Shown piece by piece: positions 1-5,975 of a DNA stretch of 14,695 nt; positions within the stretch are counted from its first letter, which is position 1, and each line of letters opens with the position of its first letter. The notes under the pieces are model-generated. The model saw nothing but the letters and a program-made list of their open reading frames with translations, was not told the DNA's origin and did not search any database. This stretch comes from Deltaproteobacteria bacterium. GTDB lineage: Bacteria; Desulfobacterota; SM23-61. Both the position numbers and the translations under genes were made by a program. The stretch covers positions 1 through 14,695 of the forward strand of contig JAPLIW010000724.1 of assembly GCA_026388915.1 (NCBI GenBank), read 5' to 3'.

Positions 1-699
1 GGACGCCTCCAGACGTGCATCCAGGTCCAGGCGGGAGACCAGAATTTTCTGATCGATTGCGGGGCCACGTCGCTTACGGCCATGAAACGATTTGGGGTGG
101 ATCCCGCCTCGATTGACCTGATTTTGATTTCTCATTTACACGGGGATCATTTTGGGGGGATCCCTTTCTTCGTGATCGATGCTCAGTTTGGCCGGCGGGT
201 CAAGCCGCTTCAGGTGGCCGGACCTCCGGGGATCGAGGCCCGGGTCAAGGAGGCCCTGGAGGTGTTCTTACCCGGATCCTCGCAGACTCAGCGAAAATTC
301 GAAACCCGTTTCGTCGAGCTTCCGGAGGGAAGGAATACTTCCCTGGGTGCGCTGGCCGTGAGGCCCTACGAAGTCGTCCACCCGAGCGGAGCCGTTTCCT
401 ATGCCTTGCGGGTCCAGGTGGGAGGGAAGATCATTGCCTATTCGGGAGATACCGAATGGACCGCCCCCCTGCTGGAGGCCGCCCGCGGGGCAGACCTCTT
501 TATCTGTGAAGCCTATTATTTCCGCAAGAAGATCAAATACCATCTGGATTATGAAACCATTCTGAGCCATCGCGCGCAGCTCGACTGCCGTCGAATGATC
601 CTGACCCACATGAACCAGGATATGTTGGATCGGCTCAAGGAGTCGAGCCTGGAATGGGCGGAGGACGGCGGGGAAATCATATTGGAAGGGCTTGCTTGA
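1..699 (+). CDS. MBL-fold metallo-hydrolase, 5' end outside window
   Basis: The reading frame is open from the first base, so the N-terminus lies upstream; 232 residues are visible. It is a metallo-beta-lactamase-fold hydrolase. The zinc motif HLHGDH is at visible residues 45-50, preceded by the usual strand FLIDCG (about 17-22). A later YSGDTE supplies the bridging Asp, and LTHM near the C-terminus supplies a final His. The order LIDCG, HxHxDH, SGDTE, THM resembles the RNase Z / phosphodiesterase-like branch (seen in sequence). The substrate cannot be told; a cytoplasmic hydrolase acting on a phosphodiester or similar ester is a family-level inference. The next gene follows after 65 nt on the same strand, so the two are probably cotranscribed. 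Family is confident, function is not. Confidence 0.88.
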   Translation, partial: GRLQTCIQVQAGDQNFLIDCGATSLTAMKRFGVDPASIDLILISHLHGDHFGGIPFFVIDAQFGRRVKPLQVAGPPGIEARVKEALEVFLPGSSQTQRKFETRFVELPEGRNTSLGALAVRPYEVVHPSGAVSYALRVQVGGKIIAYSGDTEWTAPLLEAARGADLFICEAYYFRKKIKYHLDYETILSHRAQLDCRRMILTHMNQDMLDRLKESSLEWAEDGGEIILEGLA

Positions 700-764
700 G
701 CAACCCCAGAGAGTCAACCGGGAGTGATGCCGGGAGAAAAAACGATCCAGAGAGAGGGAGAAAG

Positions 765-1982
765 ATGAAAGAAAAACAGGAATTATGGATGCAGGAGGGC
801 GGATGGTGGACCAGTTTGCTGAATTATTTGCCGGCGGTTCGAAAGAATTTTTCCCTTCCCGGCAGAGTGATCATTCATGACGCCACGCTGCGGGATGGAG
901 AGCAGACTCCCGGTGTGGTTTTCCGGAAAGAAGAAAAGGTGGCCATGGCCAAGGCCCTGGACGCCATCGGGGTGGACCGGATTGAGGCCGGCATGCCGGC
1001 GGTTTCTCCCGAAGACATGGAGGCGGTGGGGGAGATTGTGAAGCTGAAATTGAAGGCTAAGATCATGGTTTTTTCCCGGGCCATGCCCGCGGACATCGAC
1101 AACGCGGTCAAATGCGGAGTTTGGGGGGTTGTCCTGGAAGTGCCGAGCGGGGTGCCCCGGCTGAAATACCAGTACAACTGGACCCAGGAAGAGGTGATCG
1201 AACGGAGCATCGAAGCCATCCGCTACGCCAAGGAAAAAGGCCTGTATGTCTGTTTCTTCCCCTTCGATGGGTCCCGGGCGGAGATTTCCTTCTACCGAAA
1301 ACTGGTTCGCGAAGTGACGAAAAAATCCCGGCCCGACTCCATCACCCTGGTCGATACGACCGGGTGTATATTGCCGGCAGCGGTGAAATATTGGGTGCGG
1401 GAGGTAAAGAAAATCGCCGACATTCCCGTGGAAATCCACACCCACAACGATTTCGGGATGTCCGCGGCCAGCACGCTGGCGGCGGTGGAAGCCGGAGCCG
1501 AAGCGGTCCACGTGTGCGTCAACGGGCTGGGGGAGAGGTGCGGAAATGCCGCGCTGGAGGAGATTGTGGTCGATCTTCGGACTCTCCTGGGCATCCCCCT
1601 GGATCATATCCGGTTTGACCGCCTGCCGGAATTATGCCGCATGGTCGGGGAATATGCGGGGGTCAGAACGGCGGACAACAAGCCGATTGTGGGAGAGCTT
1701 GCCTTCACCCGGGAAAGCGGGATGGGAATGGACGTGTTCCGCAAAGAGCCGAGGGTGGCCTTTGCCGTCCACCCCGAATTTGTGGGCCGAAGGCTGGATC
1801 TGGTGCTGGGAAAAAAGAGCGGCCGCCCTTCCATCAAGATGAAACTGGAGGAACTCGGGGTTCAGGCCAGCGACGAGCAGATCGCTGAACTTTTGGTAAA
1901 GGTGAAACAGAAAGGAACGGAGAAAAAAGGTTTCCTTTCGGATGATGAATTCAAGGCCATCCTCCGGGAGACCTTGAAGTAG
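765..1982 (+). CDS. DRE-TIM metallolyase, homocitrate/isopropylmalate synthase-like (HMGL-like)
   Basis: A 405-residue protein of the pyruvate carboxyltransferase (HMGL-like) superfamily, which condenses acetyl-CoA with 2-oxo acids or performs the reverse cleavage. Visible signatures are DATLRDGEQTPG (residues 39-50), metal-binding HTHND (His225, His227), and NGLGERCGNAALEE. A C-terminal LGKKSGRPS matches the GKxSGR stretch after the barrel in NifV/LeuA proteins. There is no long LeuA-type regulatory domain, so length fits NifV/homocitrate synthase-like enzymes. An oddity: where NifV/LeuA have FxHESGIHxDG, this protein has FTRESGMGMD (residues 314-323), losing both His residues. The ATG at 765 has GAGGGAG 4 nt upstream; the open frame extends upstream to 654 but that part overlaps the hydrolase gene and looks non-coding. 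Exact substrate unknown. Confidence 0.9.
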   Translation: MKEKQELWMQEGGWWTSLLNYLPAVRKNFSLPGRVIIHDATLRDGEQTPGVVFRKEEKVAMAKALDAIGVDRIEAGMPAVSPEDMEAVGEIVKLKLKAKIMVFSRAMPADIDNAVKCGVWGVVLEVPSGVPRLKYQYNWTQEEVIERSIEAIRYAKEKGLYVCFFPFDGSRAEISFYRKLVREVTKKSRPDSITLVDTTGCILPAAVKYWVREVKKIADIPVEIHTHNDFGMSAASTLAAVEAGAEAVHVCVNGLGERCGNAALEEIVVDLRTLLGIPLDHIRFDRLPELCRMVGEYAGVRTADNKPIVGELAFTRESGMGMDVFRKEPRVAFAVHPEFVGRRLDLVLGKKSGRPSIKMKLEELGVQASDEQIAELLVKVKQKGTEKKGFLSDDEFKAILRETLK

Positions 1983-2059
1983 GAAGAAGAGCCGAAGAGA
2001 TCTCAAGTTTAAGGGCAGAGAGGAATCCGTCTTCCGTGGGCGTCTCCCTTCCTGCATCC

Positions 2060-2276
2060 ATCCCTCCGGGGGTCGCTTTACGGCATGACCTCCAGCCCGG
2101 CGACATGGGCGCAATCATCGGCCTTCACGGGATGATTTACGCTCAGGAATACGGGTTTGACCCCACTCCACCTCTACCAATCTTCCGGGTTTATAAAAAC
2201 AGGAGAAAAGCTCCATCCCCTCTGGGGGAAAATGATCCATGAGGAATGCTACCAACTGGATCTGACCGGAAGATAA
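2060..2276 (+). pseudogene. Decayed GNAT-family N-acetyltransferase
   Basis: Two pieces of one acetyltransferase lie close together in different frames. The first (about 2084-2167) reads HDLQPGDMGAIIGLHG followed by MIYAQEYGFD. This matches the N-terminal LRPGDIG..LHG.LYA.EYGFD signature of a GNAT subgroup often fused to or beside MarR regulators. The second (2181-2276, ending in TAA) reads GFIKTGEKLHPLWGKMIHEE then CYQLDL, the typical C-terminal strand of the same subgroup. About 100 central residues, including the acetyl-CoA-binding loop, are absent and the frame changes. No intact start codon with a ribosome site is evident. The remnant ends 2 nt before a palindromic repeat element. Recognition is from memory of the family, not a search. 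Confidence 0.6.
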
Positions 2277-2278
2277 AC

Positions 2279-2415
2279 TTGATGATCTCGTAAAAAGTCT
2301 CTTGGAGCGTCACCCCGGCGAAAGCCGGGGTCCAGAACATCTTGAAATAACTGGATTCCGGCTTTCGCCGGAATGACGAATTCTATGGAATTGCGACTTT
2401 TTACGAGTTCATCAA
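2279..2415. repeat. MITE-like palindromic element, 137 bp
   Basis: The ends are 21-bp inverted repeats matching at 20 positions (2279-2299 and 2395-2415). Inside are two further inverted arms of 28 bp, 2308-2335 and 2351-2378. Each forms its own hairpin: CCCCGGC-GAAA-GCCGGGG at 2313-2330 and ATTCCGGC-TTTC-GCCGGAAT at 2355-2374. The arms differ only at four bases, which form two compensating pairs. No coding capacity. The layout suggests a non-autonomous mobile element or a REP-like repeat, similar in style to the ATTCC..GGAAT repeats of other proteobacteria (for example Neisseria dRS3). No clear target duplication is visible. Confidence 0.75.
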
Positions 2416-2546
2416 TTCATCAAACTTGAGTGTCCAGCCGGCAACGGTTAAGGAGGCTGGAAATATCGTCCAAAAGTGTCAAAATTTCTTTCACCTCTTA
2501 AAAAAAGTTAACAGCGTCGGCGCCCTAACACAAAGAAAATCATAAA
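2416..2546. other. Non-coding stretch upstream of the IHF/sigma-54 region
   Basis: I see no credible gene here. It becomes AT-rich toward the right end and is the place where a sigma-54 activator would bind. A short inverted repeat CCAGCC (2434-2439) / GGCTGG (2455-2460) and the palindrome GGCGCC (about 2519-2524) are the only symmetric sequences noticed; neither is strong evidence of an operator. Confidence 0.4.
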
Positions 2547-2559
2547 AATCAATACTTTA
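2547..2559 (+). promoter_or_regulatory. IHF-binding site
   Basis: The 13-mer AATCAATACTTTA matches the IHF consensus WATCAANNNNTTR at every defined position. It lies in a strongly AT-rich stretch about 38 bp upstream of the -24 GG of a sigma-54 promoter, which is where IHF normally bends DNA to bring an enhancer-bound activator to the polymerase. Match seen in sequence; binding inferred. Confidence 0.6.
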
Positions 2560-2583
2560 TATTGCATAAAAAATTTTTATAAG

Positions 2584-2599
2584 CGGCATAGGGTTTGCA
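2584..2599 (+). promoter_or_regulatory. Sigma-54 (RpoN) -24/-12 promoter
   Basis: CGGCAT-AGGGT-TTGCA fits the sigma-54 consensus TGGCAC-N5-TTGCA. The invariant GG (2585-2586) and GC (2597-2598) have the required 10-base spacing. Transcription would start near 2610, giving a leader of about 140 nt before the MshEN-type gene at 2751. An IHF consensus lies just upstream. The -24 half is imperfect at its first and last bases. Confidence 0.6.
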
Positions 2600-2750
2600 T
2601 GATTTGAATTGAATCTCCTAGGTAATGACGATCATTTGCGCCGGGGTTATACTTATAAAGGTGTGGGCGATTTTTTGATATAGAAACATTACCGGATTGT
2701 TTTCCTCGGGAGTGAGGATCAGCGAAAGAGGCTGGAAGAAGGGCCGGAGG

Positions 2751-3389
2751 ATGGATAAAACCTTAGGACAGATTCTGGTCGAAAAAAACATCATAACCCA
2801 GACTCAGCTGGAACTGGCCCTGCGGAGGCAGAAGCAGCTGAAAGGGAAGTATTTGGGACAGATCCTGACGGAGATGGGGCTGGTGTCTCAGGAAAAAATA
2901 AGTAAAGTTCTGGATACCCACAGCAAGCGGAAGCGGATCGGGGAGATTCTCCTCGACCTGCAGATTATTACTCCCCAGCAATTGGAGAATGCCCTTCAGA
3001 AACAAAAAGAATTTCAAAAGAAGGGAACCCGGAAACCCCTGGGGATGGTGGTCATGGAGATGGGCTACACCGATTATAACAATTATCTACGGGCGCTTTC
3101 CCGGCATTTCAATATGCCCATCGTCTCCCTGGAGACCTTTTACCCCAACCCTGCCCTGCAGAAGGCCCTGGGAGAAAAATATGCCATGAAAAACAGGATT
3201 GTGGTGTTGGAGAACTCCCCGGCGCGAATCAAGCTGGCTCTGGCCGAGCCGACCCACTATAACATCGAGGAAATCCGGAATGCCGTGCCGTTCGGCAAGA
3301 GCGTGGAGTTTTACCTGGCCAACCCCTATGAAGTGGACTCCTGCCTGCGCAAGAAATTCGACCCCTTCTCCATGACCCGGTACCGGTAA
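2751..3389 (+). CDS. Stand-alone MshEN-type protein (GspE N-terminal domain), likely c-di-GMP receptor
   Basis: A 212-residue soluble protein built from the domain that sits at the N-terminus of type II secretion and type IV pilus ATPases (MshEN / GSPII_E_N). There are four tandem copies of the roughly 24-residue motif (L/I)GxxLxxxxxxxxxxL: LGQILVEKNIIT (from residue 5), LGQILTEMGLVS (35), IGEILLDLQIIT (63) and LGMVVMEMGYTD (about 97). The C-terminal half (HFNMPIVSL, LALAEPTHYNIEEIR) is the compact alpha/beta part of the domain. There is no Walker A, Walker B or ATPase module. Two consecutive motifs form one c-di-GMP site in known MshEN domains, so c-di-GMP binding is inferred. The ATG at 2751 fits the domain start, but GGAGG abuts it with no spacing; GTG 2712 is an alternative start. 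A sigma-54 promoter and IHF site lie upstream. Confidence 0.82.
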   Translation: MDKTLGQILVEKNIITQTQLELALRRQKQLKGKYLGQILTEMGLVSQEKISKVLDTHSKRKRIGEILLDLQIITPQQLENALQKQKEFQKKGTRKPLGMVVMEMGYTDYNNYLRALSRHFNMPIVSLETFYPNPALQKALGEKYAMKNRIVVLENSPARIKLALAEPTHYNIEEIRNAVPFGKSVEFYLANPYEVDSCLRKKFDPFSMTRYR

Positions 3390-3453
3390 CCCCCTTCCGG
3401 GTTTTGGCGGGGATCTCTTACCCCACCTCCCCGTCGAGATCGTGCCCGCCCCG

Positions 3454-3462
3454 TGCTATAAT
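3454..3462 (+). promoter_or_regulatory. Extended -10 promoter (TGC-TATAAT)
   Basis: A perfect TATAAT at 3457-3462 is preceded by TG with the extended -10 spacing. No good -35 hexamer lies upstream, which is tolerated for extended -10 promoters. A start near 3469 would leave about 46 nt before the GTG at 3515 and would exclude the ATGs at 3461/3464 as start codons of the radical SAM gene. Inference from motif only. Confidence 0.45.
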
Positions 3463-3514
3463 GATGCGACTCCATGTGGCCATAGGTTTAATCCGTATTT
3501 CTTCGGGACGGGAA

Positions 3515-5053
3515 GTGGGAATACTTCTAATCCATCCACCGGTGACCAAGCCTTGTGAACCTCCGGCGGGGATTGCCAGACTCCTGGGCACTCTCCGGAT
3601 GCACGGGGTCAAAGGCACGGCTCTGGACATGAGCCTGGAGGGGACCCTGAACCTGGTTCAAGGGGTCCGGGAGCCGGCCGATACCTGGACCCGCCGGGCC
3701 ATTCGCAACCTACCCCGGCATCTCGCTTCTTTAAGAAGCGAATCCGGTTATCGTCATTTCTCCCGCTACCAGCGAGCCGTTCTGGACATGAACCGTCTGA
3801 TCCAGGCGGCCGGAAACGCCCGAGGGGTGAACCTCAGCCTGGCCAACTGCCAGCACCCGAATTTATCTCCGGTAAAGTCTCTTGACCTGGCCCGGGCGGC
3901 GGAAAAACCCGAAGAAGACCCTTTCTATCCTTACTTCTCCCATCGGCTGCGCCAGGTCCTGGAAAACAAGAGCTTGGGCACGGTGGGGTTTTCCCTGAAT
4001 TACCTGAACCAGGCCGTCTCCACCTTCGCCATGGCGGGCTTCTTGCGGAAAAATATCCCTTCCCTCAAGATCGCCCTCGGGGGAGGATTGGTCACCTCCT
4101 GGGTGCGAAGGCCGGGGTGGCAAAATCCTTTTGCCGGGCTCGTGGATTTCCTGGCGGCCGGTCCGGGAGAGGTTCCTCTGCTCTCTTTCCTGGGGGTCGC
4201 CCCTTCGGGGGACAAAATGAACGGCCTGCCCGACTATGATCCTTTCCCCACCGCCGATTACCTTTCCCCCGGTTGGGTCCTTCCCTACAGCGCCTCCAGC
4301 GGGTGTTATTGGCAACAATGTCTCTTCTGTCCGGAGAAAGCCGAAGGAAACCCTTATCAACCCTCCGCCCCCGACCGGGTGATTCAGGATTTGAAACTTC
4401 TGGCGGAAAAAAAGAGGCCGGTTTTGATCCACCTCCTGGACAACGCCCTCTCGCCCGGGCTTCTGAGAAAGCTCGCCGACCATGGATTCGATGTGCCCTG
4501 GTATGGGTTCGCCCGGATCACCGAGCACCTGGCGGATCTTGATTTCTGCCTGGCCTTGAAGAAGTCCGGCTGCGTGATGCTTCAGCTGGGACTGGAATCC
4601 GGAGACCAGGGGGTGCTCGACCGGCTGCAGAAGGGAATGGATCTTCGGGTCGCTTCCCGGGTGCTGAAGAACCTGAAAAAAGCGGGGATTGCCGCTTACG
4701 TTTATCTCCTTTTCGGAACCCCGGCCGAAAGTGAAAACGAGGCCCGCAGAACCTTGGATTTCACCGTTGCCCATAGCGGGGAAATCGGTTTTCTGAACCT
4801 GGCCGTCTTCAACCTTCCGGCCTATGGAGAGGAAGCCCGGAAACTGGCAACCCATGAATTTTATGAAGGCGACCTTTCACTCTACTCCAGTTTCACCCAT
4901 CCCCGGGGATGGAACCGCGAGGCCGTGCGATCCTTTCTGGATAAGGAATTCAAGAGACACCCGGCCATCGCCCCCATCGTCAGGCGGGATCCTCCGATCT
5001 TCACTTCCAACCACGCCCCCTTTTTTGTTGAATCCCTCCAATCCACCGCATGA
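3515..5053 (+). CDS. B12-binding-type radical SAM protein
   Basis: A 512-residue protein with the two-part layout of cobalamin-type radical SAM enzymes. The first part begins at once with ILLIHPP (residues 3-9), then GIARLLGTLR, TVGFSLNYL and IALGGG, a Rossmann-like B12-binding fold. The radical SAM barrel follows, with cluster cysteines C264, C269 and C272 in SGCYWQQCLFC (CX4CX2C rather than CX3CX2C). After it come LQLGLESG and YVYLLFGTP, typical later barrel strands. The cobalamin-binding DxHxxG motif is not visible, so B12 use is doubtful. GTG 3515 was chosen because it starts the first beta strand and has GGGA 6 nt upstream; ATG 3461 or 3464 are alternatives. The stop codon lies at the edge of a repeat element. 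Substrate unknown. Confidence 0.85.
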   Translation: MGILLIHPPVTKPCEPPAGIARLLGTLRMHGVKGTALDMSLEGTLNLVQGVREPADTWTRRAIRNLPRHLASLRSESGYRHFSRYQRAVLDMNRLIQAAGNARGVNLSLANCQHPNLSPVKSLDLARAAEKPEEDPFYPYFSHRLRQVLENKSLGTVGFSLNYLNQAVSTFAMAGFLRKNIPSLKIALGGGLVTSWVRRPGWQNPFAGLVDFLAAGPGEVPLLSFLGVAPSGDKMNGLPDYDPFPTADYLSPGWVLPYSASSGCYWQQCLFCPEKAEGNPYQPSAPDRVIQDLKLLAEKKRPVLIHLLDNALSPGLLRKLADHGFDVPWYGFARITEHLADLDFCLALKKSGCVMLQLGLESGDQGVLDRLQKGMDLRVASRVLKNLKKAGIAAYVYLLFGTPAESENEARRTLDFTVAHSGEIGFLNLAVFNLPAYGEEARKLATHEFYEGDLSLYSSFTHPRGWNREAVRSFLDKEFKRHPAIAPIVRRDPPIFTSNHAPFFVESLQSTA

Positions 5054-5372
5054 GGCGCGCTTCATTTCTTGGACCGGGCGGGCAATTGAAATGCGGAATG
5101 CAGAGTGCGGAATGCGGAATGGAAAAAAAGAAGTAAAAATTCCGAATTCCACATTCCGAATTCCGAATTGGGTAACGCCCGATAGGCCAGCCTCACCCTG
5201 CGGAAGCACGGGGGAATCTCCGGTTGGAATACTTTTCCCGCCGATGCCTTTTCCGCGTACCGCCCTTGCTTCCGGGCCACAAGTTTGCATTTTCGCAATA
5301 AAGGGCACCGCAAAAGTGAAGGGGGCGAGGGAAAAAAGGGGATTGTGGGCGCCCTCCTTTCTCTGGTATATT
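5050..5372 (+). repeat. Partial copy of nested inverted-repeat element (copy 1)
   Basis: This stretch matches 10419-10736 along its length with small indels. Shared blocks include ATGAGGCG, GGGCGGGCAATTGAAATG, a cluster of GCGGAATG units facing ATTCCGAA units, GGGTAACGCCCGATAGGCC, CCCTTGCT, and CGCAAAAGTGAAGGGGG. Compared with copy 2 it has one extra CCGAATT unit and lacks the left arm (copy 2 10327-10418). It retains the right inner arm (5246-5278) and right outer arm (5309-5329). No real gene is inside; minus-strand open frames here are by-products of the repeat. It fills the gap after the radical SAM gene. Confidence 0.8.
5343..5372 (+). promoter_or_regulatory. Sigma-70-type promoter at the right end of repeat copy 1
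   Basis: TTGTGG (5343-5348), 18 bp, then TATATT (5367-5372). The same arrangement, TTGCGG-N18-TATAAT, sits at the equivalent place in copy 2 although the two 18-bp spacers differ. It points toward the TIGR04076-family gene, leaving a leader of about 140 nt that includes a GCTGACC tandem pair (about 5393-5406). Confidence 0.5.
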
Positions 5373-5519
5373 TTTTCTTCAGCCGGAGCCCAGCTGACCG
5401 CTGACCGGCGGATCCTTCGCGGAAATCCTCCCGGAAATCAGATAGGGAAGAAACCTCTCCGGCCGGAAGAATACCGGGGGGGGAGGGAAAACGCATCGAA
5501 AAAAGGAAAGGAGAAACCC

Positions 5520-5840
5520 ATGGCGAAGAGACATCCCCTGAAGATCACCGTGATCAAGAAACTGAGTTCCAAAGAGGTCTATGGGCATCCCCTGCCCGAG
5601 GTTTCCGAGACCCAGGCGGCCTACTGCGAGCGCCTGGAAACGGGACAGGAATTCCAGGTCGACGAATCCGGCGCCATGCCCGCTGGGTTCTGCACCTGGG
5701 CCTGGCATGACATCTATCCCGCGGTCACCAGCCTCCGCTTCGGCGGAAACTTCCCCTGGATGAAGAAAGAGGGGATGACCATTTCCTGCTGCAGCGACGG
5801 GGCCCGGCCGGTTTTCTTCCGGATTGAACGAGTCGGGTAG
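5520..5840 (+). CDS. TIGR04076-family protein of unknown function
   Basis: A 106-residue protein recognised by its conserved pattern: a KITVIKK start (residues 8-14), Cys36 in YCERLETGQEF, then GFCTWAWHDIYP (56-67), LRFGGNFPWM (72-81), and ISCCSDGARPVFFRIERV at the C-terminus. Family members are small and widespread in anaerobes and have no assigned function. Conserved Cys36, Cys58, Cys90 and Cys91 could bind a metal or take part in redox chemistry, but this is inference. ATG 5520 has a strong site, AAGGAAAGGAG, ending 6 nt upstream. A longer in-frame extension upstream runs through the repeat and is not coding. It appears monocistronic and faces the convergent lgt gene. Confidence 0.85.
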   Translation: MAKRHPLKITVIKKLSSKEVYGHPLPEVSETQAAYCERLETGQEFQVDESGAMPAGFCTWAWHDIYPAVTSLRFGGNFPWMKKEGMTISCCSDGARPVFFRIERVG

Positions 5841-5854
5841 GAATCGATGAGGTT

Positions 5855-5883
5855 GTAGGGGCGGGTTTAAAACCCGCCCCTAC
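5855..5883. repeat. Perfect 14-bp-stem palindrome between convergent genes
   Basis: GTAGGGGCGGGTTT (5855-5868) and its exact reverse complement (5870-5883) are separated by one base. The hairpin lies 15 bases past the TIGR04076 stop and about 93 bases past the lgt stop. It lacks a U-tract on either side, so it is not a classic intrinsic terminator, though it could stop or protect transcripts from both directions. Similar GTAGGGGC..GCCCCTAC palindromes are, from memory, common dispersed repeats in bacterial genomes. Confidence 0.65.
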
Positions 5884-5975
5884 GGGGTTCGGAGGGATTG
5901 ATTTCTCGTTTCGGGCCGTACCGTCAACCCGGGTTCCGGCAACGAGTAACCAGCAACGAGCAACCGGGAACGGGT

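Noticed and set aside
783..1607. A 274-codon minus-strand frame
   Set aside because: Antisense to the DRE-TIM metallolyase, which carries all the family motifs on the + strand.
2610..2750. c-di-GMP riboswitch in the leader of the MshEN-type gene
   Set aside because: Tempting given the product, but neither GEMM conserved core is visible.
4824..5840. A 338-codon frame treated as one protein
   Set aside because: Only the last 106 codons (from 5520, with a strong ribosome site) belong to a conserved family; the rest overlaps the radical SAM gene and runs through repeat copy 1.
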